A stretch of DNA of 64,000 nucleotides from JBMNEH01 sp050948665 (GCA_050948665.1 JBMNEH010000001.1:1116001-1180000); one strand, 5' to 3'. Positions 7,140-15,988 are shown, numbered from the stretch's first letter. Program-made: numbers and translations. The notes: generated by a model not told the origin, from the letters alone.

Positions 7140-9839
7140 TCACTGTTTATCTTCATCAAAGGAATCTTTGTCTGCAGTGTCCTGTCCCGAAGGCTGCGGC
7201 CCGGCAGGATCCTCCTCAACCTCGGAGGGAAGCTTGAACCGGTCTACCACCTTTAACTCATCGCTTGGCTCCATTATCGGCTGATTGCGCATACGTATAT
7301 TCCGCAGAATCAGGAAGATCACGGAGGGTATAAGAATGAGCGAAGAAACCAACAGCGGCCAGAGCCATACTGGAGCGCCTCTTTTCTGACTATCCCCGGG
7401 GAACTGTGTGCTGTCCGGACCGGGCGTCATGGAAGAGGGAGGGGTTCCCTCCGGGGATAGCGAGGGAGAGGGACTGGAGAAATCCAGGTCGGGATCCACA
7501 GAGTCATCCTGCGGCGCATCCGTTGCATGGGGGATCAGTGTGACGTCGGGTTTGGGTGTAGGAGTCGGGACGGGTGTGGCGGTGGGTTTTGAAGTTATCC
7601 GAACCGTGGGGTTTATCGAGGGCCGTCTTGTGGCAGGCGCTGAGGTGGTTTCGCTGACGGCAACATTTGCACGGAACTGCTGCGCCGCGGACAATTCCTT
7701 GCCGTAGGAATCCTTTACGGTAGCTTTCACGGTGTAGGTTCCGCTGGATTTGGCGATAAAGGAAGCGGGGTTGCTTCCGGTATGGGAAATATTGGATGTA
7801 TCATACTCCCACTCCACAGGGGTGATAAAGGCCTGTTCTGGGATACTGACGACCGTGAGAGTAAATGAGGTGTTTTCGTATACAACGGGGGGCAGGCCTG
7901 TTATCTGTATACTTTCTCCTGGTACGGCAAACACCAAAGTATACGTGTAGGTTTCGCCTCCCAGGACTAATGCCAAATTACCGCTGGCCGTTGTCTTATC
8001 CCCCACGGATTGGGTGAGCGTATCGCCGCTATGGATAGCGGAGCCGTTCCATGAAAGCTGCGCTGCCGCGTCCGTAGCGGTCACGGTAAATTTTGCTTCC
8101 GCGGCTCCGGAAAAAGGGATCATCTGATATACGGAGGAGTCCGAAGGGAGAACTTTTACCGAGGCCAATCCGGAAACAGGCGCAACAGTGATTGCGGAAG
8201 TGCTGTTGATGACGAGTGTGGCGTTGATAATGGAGGAGGTTTCCAGCGCCTCACAGGTGCCGGTAATCGCCAACGCATAGCTCCCGGAGGTTGTGGGGGT
8301 ACCGGTTATGTGCCCGGCATCGTCCGCGGTCAGCCCAACGGGCAGGCCTTCGATAATAAAGTATACCGGTTCGGTCATGTTATGGGTAAATGAAAGCGTG
8401 GCGTCATACGCGACCCCGGCGGTACCCTGAGGAATATCGCTGCAGGTAAAGACAAGCTCCCTGCGCGCGTCTACAGAATAGGTGATGCCGGTTTCCTGCA
8501 GCAGCGCATCGGCGCAGAGAATGGAAAGGGTTCCCACCGCATCCTCCGGCACGGAAATCAAGAAAGCGTCATCCTCGGCGGTCGGCGAAATTGACGATGA
8601 GGAGAGAGCGGCATCAGTGGAGGCATCCACGATGGTGAGGGTATACGGGGGAAGACCGCCTTCCACAAAGACGGAGAGCTGTGAGGACCCCCTCGGCCAA
8701 ACAGCCGGGGAGAGAATGGGTTTGCCGAAAATCGTGCATTCTATCGCATTGTATGCGGTAAGGGAGGGATAAACCGTATCTGCAATGCGCACAGTAACTG
8801 CGAAGGTACCTGCCTTTCCCGCGCCCCCGAAGATGCCGCCGGATGACAGTGTGATCCCGGCGGGGAGCGAACCGTCCACAACCGTATATGTATAACTGCC
8901 GCTGCCGCCGGAGGCCGTCATCTGCCAGGAAACGGGAGAATCCTCTATTGCGCGGGGCGTATCGGTAAAGATATCGGCGACAACGGGCGCCAATACCGTC
9001 GTCTGCAGAGAATAGGCGGTAGTTTTTAGAGCATCGTTCAGGTCGGTGACAGTGATCAGAGCGCTTACATTCCCTGCCTGCGGCCAAACTGCCGCTATAT
9101 CCACCTGGCTGCCGGATACTGCCGCGGTAATACCTTCCTTCCCGCTTCCGGAAACGGAAACAGAATACTTGCCGGAGCCCCCGGTAAGAAGAAGCGTAAA
9201 AGCGTTTTTTTCTCCCGTCATAACAGAGGAAGGAAAGAGCCCCTCGGCAGAGATGCCTAAGGATGCAGAGGAGGGATGCAGAGTGAAGGCCTGCCGTACC
9301 GAGACATCGCCGACAGAGGCTGCTATTACCAGATTTACGGGGCCGGACAGACCTGTGCTGTGCCCGAGTATTCTGCCGTCAGCGTTTAGAGAAAGGCCTT
9401 CCGGCAAGGCGCCTTCCGCAAGGCTGAAGACCGCCGCTTTATCGGTTGTGAGACGAAGTTGAAAGGAGTACCCCTCGTTTGCGATTATATCCGGGAGCCC
9501 CTTGGTCAGGAAGGCAAAGGGAGCAACGGAAAGACTGTAGGAATGCGTCTCGGTAAAAACTCCCGCCTGTACGGTTATAGAAAACGAGAATTCCCCGGCC
9601 TGACCCGGCGTGCCCGAAATCAATCCCGTGGAAGATATGGATAAGCCTTCAGGCAGATTCCCGGAGAGCGTAAGCGTTGCGCCCTGCGCGGAAATCGTCT
9701 GCTGACAATAGGCGACGCCTACAGTCCCCTTGGGCAAAGCGGTCACCCCGCCGGCCCGGGCGGGAAGCCATGACCCGTATGCAAGCAGCAGCACAGCCGC
9801 GCAAGCAGACAGAAAGGATATGATACGTTTGAACCTCAT
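7140..9839 (-). CDS. Large surface protein with putative Ig-like (He_PIG/cadherin-like) repeats
   Basis: The 899-residue protein has a signal peptide (MRFKRIISFLSACAAVLLLAY, cleavage near ARA-GG). It then carries several beta-sandwich repeats with the putative-Ig pattern LPEGLSI...G.ISGTP, seen for example at LPEGLSISSTGLISGTP, LPAGITLSSGGIFGG and LPVGLTADDAGHITGTP. A Ser/Thr/Pro-rich stalk, a membrane helix near 824-845 and an acidic cytoplasmic tail of about 54 residues follow. The start is the ATG at 9839 behind AGGAGG; upstream in-frame codons are not preceded by a signal peptide. It is probably an adhesion or ligand-binding protein exposed on the cell. It shares a transcript with the HEPN-like membrane protein, which suggests a joint function. 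No sortase motif is seen; the helix is the anchor. Confidence 0.8.
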   Translation of the reverse strand: MRFKRIISFLSACAAVLLLAYGSWLPARAGGVTALPKGTVGVAYCQQTISAQGATLTLSGNLPEGLSISSTGLISGTPGQAGEFSFSITVQAGVFTETHSYSLSVAPFAFLTKGLPDIIANEGYSFQLRLTTDKAAVFSLAEGALPEGLSLNADGRILGHSTGLSGPVNLVIAASVGDVSVRQAFTLHPSSASLGISAEGLFPSSVMTGEKNAFTLLLTGGSGKYSVSVSGSGKEGITAAVSGSQVDIAAVWPQAGNVSALITVTDLNDALKTTAYSLQTTVLAPVVADIFTDTPRAIEDSPVSWQMTASGGSGSYTYTVVDGSLPAGITLSSGGIFGGAGKAGTFAVTVRIADTVYPSLTAYNAIECTIFGKPILSPAVWPRGSSQLSVFVEGGLPPYTLTIVDASTDAALSSSSISPTAEDDAFLISVPEDAVGTLSILCADALLQETGITYSVDARRELVFTCSDIPQGTAGVAYDATLSFTHNMTEPVYFIIEGLPVGLTADDAGHITGTPTTSGSYALAITGTCEALETSSIINATLVINSTSAITVAPVSGLASVKVLPSDSSVYQMIPFSGAAEAKFTVTATDAAAQLSWNGSAIHSGDTLTQSVGDKTTASGNLALVLGGETYTYTLVFAVPGESIQITGLPPVVYENTSFTLTVVSIPEQAFITPVEWEYDTSNISHTGSNPASFIAKSSGTYTVKATVKDSYGKELSAAQQFRANVAVSETTSAPATRRPSINPTVRITSKPTATPVPTPTPKPDVTLIPHATDAPQDDSVDPDLDFSSPSPSLSPEGTPPSSMTPGPDSTQFPGDSQKRGAPVWLWPLLVSSLILIPSVIFLILRNIRMRNQPIMEPSDELKVVDRFKLPSEVEEDPAGPQPSGQDTADKDSFDEDKQ

Positions 9840-9867
9840 AGTGCGCCTCCTACCGTTACTGCCAATT

Positions 9868-9896
9868 ATTCTATCAAAGGAAAGGGAATTACGCAA
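9868..9896 (-). promoter_or_regulatory. Promoter of the Ig-like/HEPN-like unit
   Basis: On the minus strand TTGCGT (9896-9891) and TAGAAT (9873-9868) are spaced by 17 bp, 28 bp before the ATG at 9839. The match is moderate. It points away from the plus-strand promoter at 10013-10040, making the two units divergent. Confidence 0.45.
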
Positions 9897-10012
9897 ATCA
9901 TTCCATACATTAGAATCAAAAACATTATCAGGGGTTCCCTTCATAAAATCCCCGGAATATCTTGTTTTTATGCAAAAGTGCAAATATTCGTATAAATGTA
10001 TGATTGCTATGA

Positions 10013-10040
10013 TTGACATATTGTAATTTTCGCGTACAAT
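10013..10040 (+). promoter_or_regulatory. Promoter of the NPCBM membrane protein gene
   Basis: TTGACA (10013-10018) and TACAAT (10035-10040) are spaced by 16 bp. AAGGAG at 10073-10078 then selects the ATG at 10087. Confidence 0.7.
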
Positions 10041-10086
10041 AGTAGTATCGATGAAGCCGTCAACGGCGTCAGAAGGAGTGAATACT

Positions 10087-11484
10087 ATGGCACAGAATTA
10101 TGATTTCCTACGTGCCCATTGGCCGAAGTTGGCAGCTTTGGCATCAGATGCCATGCGTTTGGTTGACATCAGCCCCTCGGTATCGTTGTCATCCATGCGT
10201 ACTTTCTGTGAATGGGCGTCCGGTATCATCCTTGAGATGAAGGGTATGCCTGCTGCTGAAAACACAGACGCCTATGCAAGGGAAGCGGCGTTGTTTGCCA
10301 TCAGTACAATTCCGCAGAATGTAAAAGACGCGTTTAAAGCTATTGATAATGCTCCTTCCCGCATGAGAGGCCCCTTGGGGGACCCGGAGGTTTCCCGGGA
10401 ATGTCTTGAACAATTGGATGTGATCGCCGAATGGATGGCCGCTGAAGCCGGAGCTTCTGCGCCGATTCCTTCACAAACCCCAAGCCGTTATGCCGCCAGT
10501 TCCGCGATACCAAGAAAAACATCCTTTGGCGTGCAGGCTGAAGCAGCGGATGCCAGAGATTTTACCGGCCGCAGTTCTTACTATGCTCCGCGGGAGGATG
10601 AACACCAGCAGGAGGATCGTCCCTTCTATGCGGATTCGGATGAGGATGAGTACGGAGATGGTGATGAGGGAATTTCTCCTTACGGGGGAACAGGCCGTCC
10701 CTCACAGCTCTCCGGTCCAAGGATCAAGAACCCTTTGGTCCTTTTAATACCGATCGTCATTGTCTGTATATTAATCGTGATATTGGCTATATCCCTGTTA
10801 ACGAAGGGGACGGGAAGCAATGCGAGAGTCACCCCGGCTCCCACAGCGCCGACCCTTGCGACTATGCCGCCCACGCCAACTCCGCTGCCCACCGAATCGC
10901 CCACGCCTGCGCCCGCCGTTATAACTTACCTTCAGGATTTGACCTGGAGCGATAGTGGATTTGCTGCCGGCAATGTGCACCTGGGCCAATGGAATGTGGA
11001 GGGACAGGGCCAGTTCCAGATTGAAGACGTGACGTATGAACGCGGAATGGGAATGTTTATTTCCAGCAAGGATATTACCGCCACTCGCGCCACAAGGACG
11101 ATTACCTATGACCTGAAAGGAATGTATTCCACGCTGATGTTTGACCTGGGTCCCGACAAGAATTGGTGCTACGGTTCGCAGGCTGAATATGGTTCCTACA
11201 GGCTTGTGGTCCGCATAGACGGTGTGGCAATTTGGGACAGCGGCGGACTTGCCGCTACCGACGGCGCAAGAATGAACAATTCACTGCCGATTACCGGCGC
11301 CCAAACGATGGTTCTCGAGTTGACGCAAAGAAAAGGCACAAAAGGCACATTGAACATTGTGCTGGGCAACATACGCCTGGAGTCCAACGGTGTCGGCGCC
11401 TATGCCGCCACAGTTCCCCCGGCCGCGACGCTCGATCCGGAATCAACGGAAACAATGACTTCGAGCGAAACCCCTGCTCCATGA
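10087..11484 (+). CDS. Membrane protein with DUF4145-like N-terminus and C-terminal NPCBM domain
   Basis: The 465-residue protein has three parts. The first about 125 residues (MAQNYDFLRAHWPKLAALA...SSMRTFCEW) resemble the helical DUF4145 domain that opens many type I restriction R subunits, a HEPN-related fold; no R-x(4-6)-H motif is visible, so catalysis is unlikely. An acidic linker leads to a strong membrane helix near 224-248 (LVLLIPIVIVCILIVILAI). A Pro/Thr-rich stalk and an extracellular NPCBM-type carbohydrate-binding beta-sandwich (about 285-440, with ERGMGMFISS, YSTLMFDLG, SYRLVVRIDG) follow. The topology is that of a sugar-sensing or wall-binding protein with a cytoplasmic helical module. 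It is divergent from the Ig-like unit. NPCBM is confident; DUF4145 is moderate. Confidence 0.75.
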   Translation: MAQNYDFLRAHWPKLAALASDAMRLVDISPSVSLSSMRTFCEWASGIILEMKGMPAAENTDAYAREAALFAISTIPQNVKDAFKAIDNAPSRMRGPLGDPEVSRECLEQLDVIAEWMAAEAGASAPIPSQTPSRYAASSAIPRKTSFGVQAEAADARDFTGRSSYYAPREDEHQQEDRPFYADSDEDEYGDGDEGISPYGGTGRPSQLSGPRIKNPLVLLIPIVIVCILIVILAISLLTKGTGSNARVTPAPTAPTLATMPPTPTPLPTESPTPAPAVITYLQDLTWSDSGFAAGNVHLGQWNVEGQGQFQIEDVTYERGMGMFISSKDITATRATRTITYDLKGMYSTLMFDLGPDKNWCYGSQAEYGSYRLVVRIDGVAIWDSGGLAATDGARMNNSLPITGAQTMVLELTQRKGTKGTLNIVLGNIRLESNGVGAYAATVPPAATLDPESTETMTSSETPAP

Positions 11485-11500
11485 TACAATAAGTCGTCCC

Positions 11501-11526
11501 CCCGCCGCGTTTCGCGGCGGGATTTT
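11501..11526 (+). terminator. Terminator of the NPCBM protein gene
   Basis: CCCGCCGCG (11501-11509) and CGCGGCGGG (11513-11521) form a 9-bp perfect stem with a TTT loop, followed by ATTTTT. Confidence 0.88.
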
Positions 11527-11931
11527 TGATTTTCTATCGATAATAAAGCAATCTTGGATCTTCATTTCACATAGCAATAGATAATGTTCCCTTCCAGCAG
11601 TATTATAGATGTTTGGATGAGAGATTTAGCAGACGGCTTTACGATTCAGTCTTGTTTTTTATAAAGGAAACAGATGCCTGCGAGATGCCTGAGGAGATGT
11701 TTCGCTTTAAATTACGGATCAGAGTTAACGTAAAAGAAACAGAGAAGGACGATATGTTGAAAGAGCCTTAAACCGTAGAGCAGCGGACCGGAAACATAGT
11801 TTTGCCTGCCCGTGCAACGGGCGCCGCGACACCGGAAGGGCACAATCGACAGCGGGGCTGAACCGCACGCGGAAGAGACTGCATATTGTAATGCCGGGGC
11901 ATGATAAACTCACCGTTATTTTCGTTAAGAC
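11527..11931. other. Gene-free stretch of about 400 bp
   Basis: No convincing reading frame, RNA or repeat is seen between the terminator at 11526 and the prs promoter. The short open frames here lack ribosome sites and recognisable protein sequence. It may be decayed coding sequence, but nothing supports a specific origin. Confidence 0.5.
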
Positions 11932-11960
11932 TTTTCAAAGAAAGATTTATGGTATATAAT
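11932..11960 (+). promoter_or_regulatory. Promoter of prs
   Basis: TTTTCA (11932-11937) and TATAAT (11955-11960) are spaced by 17 bp. AAGGAG at 11995-12000 lies 6 bases before the ATG at 12007. Confidence 0.65.
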
Positions 11961-12006
11961 GTATACGGATGTACTTATCCTGTAGAACGATGAAAAGGAG
12001 TTGCGA

Positions 12007-13218
12007 ATGGTACAGATAAAGGGGAATGATCCGGTGACGAACAAGCCGGTGGCGCCACTTGGAATTGTGGCAATGGAAAGCTGTAAGAGACTGGGCGATG
12101 AAGTGAATAATTACCTTTTGCGTTGGCACAACGATCCCGACAGTCAGGATACTCCGGAGTCACTGAACACATATCCCGGATTCGAACGTTCCACCTATTT
12201 GTTGGATGCCGCCTGTCCCCGTTTCAGCAACGGGGAGGGAAAGGGTATTTTCCGCGAATCGGTACGGGGCTATGACCTCTATATCATTACCGATGTTTGC
12301 AATTATAATGTAAAGTATGAAATGTACGGAGAGCCCGTACCTATGTCTCCAGATGACCATTTTCAAGATCTGAAACGCATTATTGCGGCGGTAGGCGGCA
12401 AAGCGTACCGCATCAATGTGGTCATGCCTATTTTGTATGAAAGCCGTCAACACCGCCGCACATCCCGAGAGTCGCTGGACTGTGCAGTGGCGCTGCAGGA
12501 GCTGGAGACCATGGGTGTCAGCAATATTATTACGTTTGATGCCCATGATCCCAGGGTGCAGAATGCGATCCCTCTTATCGGCTTTGATACGGTCATGCCG
12601 ACTTACCAGATGCTGAAAGCGCTTCTGAGAAGCGAAAAAGACCTTCGTATCAACCGTAAACACATGATGGTTATCAGCCCGGATGAGGGCGCCATCGACC
12701 GGAATATCTATTATTCCTCGGTATTGGGTATAGATCTTGGCTTGTTCTACAAGCGCCGCGATTATACAACCGTGGTAAACGGACGGAATCCTATTATCGC
12801 TCATGAATACTTAGGTGATTCTGTGGAAGGTATGGATGTACTGGTTGCGGATGATATAATCGCCAGCGGAGAATCCATGCTCGATATCGCTAGGGAACTG
12901 AAGAAGAATAAAGCAAACCGCATTTACTGTGCGGCAACCTTTGGATTCTTTACACAGGGGCTTGAGGCATTCCATAGGGCATACGAGGAAGGATATATCA
13001 GTAAGGTGCTGACAACCGACCTCACATATCAAAGACCGGAGCTGATGGAGACGCCGTGGTATGTTTCCGTAAGCATGGCCAAGTACATTTCGTATTTGAT
13101 CGCTTCATTGAACTATAACTATTCGATATCACGTCTGTTGAATCCGCTGACAAAAATACAAACATTGTTGGCCAATTACAGGGCGGAACAAAAAGCGAAC
13201 GGAATTTCACTGGTGTAG
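12007..13218 (+). CDS. prs: Ribose-phosphate pyrophosphokinase (PRPP synthetase), long form
   Basis: The enzyme makes PRPP from ribose 5-phosphate and ATP for nucleotide, histidine and NAD synthesis. At 403 residues it is longer than the usual about 315. The PRPP-binding loop reads VADDIIASGES, against the classical VDD.IDTGGT, and FDAHDPRVQNAI replaces the DLHAGQIQGFF helix. The RQHRRTSRES segment corresponds to the ATP-binding flexible loop. This divergent long form is known in Clostridia and is normally annotated as a PRPP synthetase. I start at the ATG at 12007, 6 bases after AAGGAG, rather than the TTG at 12001. The gene is monocistronic. Confidence 0.88.
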   Translation: MVQIKGNDPVTNKPVAPLGIVAMESCKRLGDEVNNYLLRWHNDPDSQDTPESLNTYPGFERSTYLLDAACPRFSNGEGKGIFRESVRGYDLYIITDVCNYNVKYEMYGEPVPMSPDDHFQDLKRIIAAVGGKAYRINVVMPILYESRQHRRTSRESLDCAVALQELETMGVSNIITFDAHDPRVQNAIPLIGFDTVMPTYQMLKALLRSEKDLRINRKHMMVISPDEGAIDRNIYYSSVLGIDLGLFYKRRDYTTVVNGRNPIIAHEYLGDSVEGMDVLVADDIIASGESMLDIARELKKNKANRIYCAATFGFFTQGLEAFHRAYEEGYISKVLTTDLTYQRPELMETPWYVSVSMAKYISYLIASLNYNYSISRLLNPLTKIQTLLANYRAEQKANGISLV

Positions 13219-13342
13219 GCAGGGGATAAATCATAATAGCCGTTCGTAAATATACCGATCTTGCAACGGAAGACTCTCCTGCGCTATTTCCAGCGGAGGG
13301 GAGATAAAAGGCTATTCCGTACTATACGGAAACATAGAGAGG

Positions 13343-13393
13343 GGTGTTTTTTCTTTCGGCAACGCAATTGCTTGCGGAGAAAAAGCACCTTTT
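13343..13393 (+). terminator. Hairpin downstream of prs
   Basis: GGTGTTTTTTCT (13343-13354) pairs with AGAAAAAGCACC (13378-13389) with one G-U pair, followed by TTTT. A smaller inverted repeat, TTCCGT...ACGGAA (13315-13331), lies before it. The position about 125 bp after the prs stop, before the convergent znuB, suits a terminator. Confidence 0.55.
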
Positions 13394-13512
13394 CTGCACG
13401 GCGAGGTATGCGGGTTTATTAAAAAATATTCTATCCCGTCACGCCGAAAGAAAATCATCCCGGGCAGCCATGAACAGGATCATAAGAAAAAGAATAGGAA
13501 TGAAAGCTTCCT

Positions 13513-14355
13513 TTATCTATTGCGCAGCCTGTTAAGTAACCAGGTTATGCCAAAGCAGATCGCGAGCAGCAATACGATCGCAGCGGCAGCCGAAGTGTCC
13601 AGCGCGTATGAAAGCAGCAGACCCGCCAGACCGCAACCGACGGCAAGTACCAGAGAAAGCGCTTGGTAGCCCCTGCTGCTGCGGGTTATGTTTCTTGATG
13701 CCGCAGCCGGTAAAACCAGTAAGGAATTGATCATCAACACACCAACCGCCCGCACGGAAAGCATTACGGCGACCGCCACGACGCAAACAAAGCCGTATTC
13801 CAACGCCTGTACATGGATGCCGCGGCTGGCAGCCAGGGACGCGTTCAGGCTAACCAACAGAAGCCGGTTATAAAAGATTCTCCAGAGTACAGAAACGGTG
13901 ATCAGCATGATGGCCAGATAGAATATTTCTCTCGGCGTAATACTGAGTATGTCCCCGGTCAGAGCAGCGGAATAGGCGGAGAAGTTCCCTCCGCGAGAAA
14001 GCACAACCAGTCCCAATGCTACAGAAACAGAGGAAAACACGCCGATAATCGTGTCTTTTGACGCGGTTCCGCTGCGCTGCACCCTGGTTATCACCAGTGC
14101 GAGAAAGACGCCGAAGCCTAAAAGACACAGCAAGGTATCCTCGACACCAAGGGAAACACCCAAAGCTATCCCTGTAAGGGCGGAATGCCCCAAGGCATCC
14201 GAAAAAAAGGCCATACGGTTGTTGACCGTCATGGTTCCGAGCAGCCCCAGCAGCGGTGTAATCAGAAGGATCGCCAAAAGAGCGTTTTTCATAAAAGCAT
14301 AACGAAACATGGAAAAGGGCAGCAGATAATCCATGATTTCATAGATCAAACTCAT
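13513..14355 (-). CDS. znuB: Metal ABC transporter permease (ZnuB/MntB family)
   Basis: The 280-residue membrane protein has about eight hydrophobic helices and belongs to the ABC-3 permease family that imports zinc or manganese. Family landmarks are GLLGTMTVNNRMAFFSDALGHSALTGIALG near the N-terminus and the AVGVLMINSLLVLPAAASRN segment, which contacts the ATPase. Its ATG overlaps the ATPase stop by four bases (ATGA), so the two are translationally coupled. It is the last gene of a three-gene minus-strand operon. The metal cannot be determined from the permease. Confidence 0.9.
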   Translation of the reverse strand: MSLIYEIMDYLLPFSMFRYAFMKNALLAILLITPLLGLLGTMTVNNRMAFFSDALGHSALTGIALGVSLGVEDTLLCLLGFGVFLALVITRVQRSGTASKDTIIGVFSSVSVALGLVVLSRGGNFSAYSAALTGDILSITPREIFYLAIMLITVSVLWRIFYNRLLLVSLNASLAASRGIHVQALEYGFVCVVAVAVMLSVRAVGVLMINSLLVLPAAASRNITRSSRGYQALSLVLAVGCGLAGLLLSYALDTSAAAAIVLLLAICFGITWLLNRLRNR

Positions 14356-15092
14356 AGCCGGTCCTCCCCTTGCGTGAAGAAGCGATGCAATTCCGGCTGT
14401 GAAAAGACTTCTTCGGGCTCTCCGTCGGCAAAGATCGTATGCTGAAGAAATAATACCCGATCCGCAAAGCGCCGTATCATCGCCGGGTCATGGCTAACCA
14501 TCAGAACACCCATATGGTGTGCGATCTTCAGCCTGTCCACCAAGGAGAAGAACATTTCCAGGCCACGGGTATCCATGCCGGACACCGGCTCATCCAGTAC
14601 AAGCAGATCCGGTATCGGTTCCAACGCAAGCGCCAGAAGGAGACGCTGCACTTCACCCCCGGAACAGTCCCCAAGCCGTGTATTTGCGATATGCGGACAT
14701 TCCACCCTGTCAAGAGCTTCCTTTACCTGTGCTTTCTGAAGCTTCCCGGTGTTCAAATATACCGGATGGCGGCTAAAGCCTGCCAATAACAAATCACTGC
14801 AGGTAATGGGCGCGCTGCGGTCAAAATCCAAATGCTGCGGAATATAGCCAATACGTGGCTTTATGGTTTTTCCGTTTTCATTTCGGAACACAATACTTCC
14901 GGAGTAAGAGATTTCTCCGAGAATGGCGCGCAGCAGCGTGGTTTTTCCGGCGCCGTTTGCGCCCATAAGCGCGGTCATTTCACCGCAATGGAAGGTCGTG
15001 CTGATATGATCCAGCACAACATGACGGCCGCGGCGAACGCCGACCTGCTCAAGATGAATGCTGTGAAGAGGGCAGGGGGCATGCTGTGTCAA
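14352..15092 (-). CDS. znuC: Metal ABC transporter ATP-binding protein (ZnuC-like)
   Basis: The 246-residue ATPase powers the metal importer. Walker A is GANGAGKTT, the signature is DCSGGEVQR and Walker B is LLVLDEP with a D-loop and VSHD switch histidine. The open frame extends further upstream, but that part overlaps the znuA coding region. The TTG at 15092, overlapping the znuA stop (TTGA) and lying 7 bases after AGGAGG, is the best start. Tight overlaps on both sides fix it in the znuA-C-B operon. Confidence 0.9.
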   Translation of the reverse strand: MTQHAPCPLHSIHLEQVGVRRGRHVVLDHISTTFHCGEMTALMGANGAGKTTLLRAILGEISYSGSIVFRNENGKTIKPRIGYIPQHLDFDRSAPITCSDLLLAGFSRHPVYLNTGKLQKAQVKEALDRVECPHIANTRLGDCSGGEVQRLLLALALEPIPDLLVLDEPVSGMDTRGLEMFFSLVDRLKIAHHMGVLMVSHDPAMIRRFADRVLFLQHTIFADGEPEEVFSQPELHRFFTQGEDRL

Positions 15093-15943
15093 GAAAGCAC
15101 CTCCTCGAGCGCTTGTTCGAGCGCCCGAACATTGTACTCCATCATGTAGAGAAAATCCTTTTCCCCCTCCCTGCGGGTCATGGTATACAGAGAACATTCT
15201 ATGGCGTCCGTTTCCGCGAGGACTTTCTCTTGAATTGCATAGACAGGAGCGCCTTTATCCGTCAGGATAAAACAACGGGGTGATGCCGAAATGCTCTTAA
15301 GAATCTTGCGAAGCTGAGAGGAAGTGGGCGTTTTCTCGTCCAGAGACAACACGGCAATGACTTCTATCCCCGATTCCTCCGCCAGTAGCGCCAACCCCTC
15401 GTGGAAACATACGGCCTGCGCTTCCGAACCGGAAAGGGCTTCCAGCCGCGTCTGAAGTGCCGTCAAATTTGCGCGCAGGGCATCACCGTTAGCGCGGTAG
15501 GTTTCTGCGTTCTGCGGCCAATGTTCAGAAAGGCCGGACTCAATCGCGACTGTTTGTTGTATGGCTGACGGCAGGTGCAACCAGGCATGTCCGTTCTCGA
15601 TGACCTTGGGGTCCGTAACGACGGCGCCCGCGTCCACCAGAAATGTGTCAGGGGCTTGTTCGATTATCATATCCCGAAAAGATTCCATACCCAAACCGTT
15701 TATCACGAACATTTCCGCATCGGATATCCGCATCATATCCGAAGGCAAGAGCTGATAATTGTGCAGGCATCCCTGTACTTGGGGAGCCATAGAAGAAACG
15801 GATACGATATCACCGGCAATGGCCTCCGTCAGAAGCTCCATGGGATAAAAGGAGGCGACAACCTGCGATATTGATTCCTCCCGTCCGGAGCAGCCTGTAC
15901 ATAGCAGGAAGACGGCAGATATGATAAGGAGCAGCTTCTTCAT
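15089..15943 (-). CDS. znuA: Metal ABC transporter substrate-binding lipoprotein (ZnuA-like)
   Basis: The 284-residue lipoprotein has a type II signal peptide (MKKLLLIISAVFLLCTGC, lipid-modified Cys in LCTGC). Its body matches the cluster A-I metal-binding family: CLHNYQLLPSDM, HAWLH and CFHEGL supply the usual three histidine-type ligands. It captures zinc or manganese outside the membrane for ZnuB/ZnuC. A long His-rich loop, common in zinc forms, is absent. Transcription starts from a promoter whose start region carries a perfect palindrome, so the operon is probably repressed by a metal-sensing regulator. Confidence 0.88.
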   Translation of the reverse strand: MKKLLLIISAVFLLCTGCSGREESISQVVASFYPMELLTEAIAGDIVSVSSMAPQVQGCLHNYQLLPSDMMRISDAEMFVINGLGMESFRDMIIEQAPDTFLVDAGAVVTDPKVIENGHAWLHLPSAIQQTVAIESGLSEHWPQNAETYRANGDALRANLTALQTRLEALSGSEAQAVCFHEGLALLAEESGIEVIAVLSLDEKTPTSSQLRKILKSISASPRCFILTDKGAPVYAIQEKVLAETDAIECSLYTMTRREGEKDFLYMMEYNVRALEQALEEVLS

Positions 15944-15969
15944 CGATCATCCTCCGGGCAACATGGATA

Positions 15970-15988
15970 ATTGCAAGTCACTTGCAAT
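15970..15988. promoter_or_regulatory. Perfect palindrome, probable metal-regulator operator
   Basis: ATTGCAAGT-C-ACTTGCAAT (15970-15988) has nine-base arms around one central base. It lies just downstream of the minus-strand -10 box, over the expected transcription start of znuA, where a Zur/Fur- or DtxR-type repressor would block transcription. There is no T-tract, so it is not a terminator. It does not match the Bacillus Zur box, so the regulator is open. Confidence 0.65.

Noticed and set aside
11527..11931. Hidden small RNA or decayed gene before prs
   Set aside because: No promoter-terminator pair and no recognisable protein fragments; nothing supports more than a gene-free stretch.
15970..15988. 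Palindrome before znuA as a terminator
   Set aside because: The central loop is one base and no T-tract follows on either strand, so an operator is the better reading.
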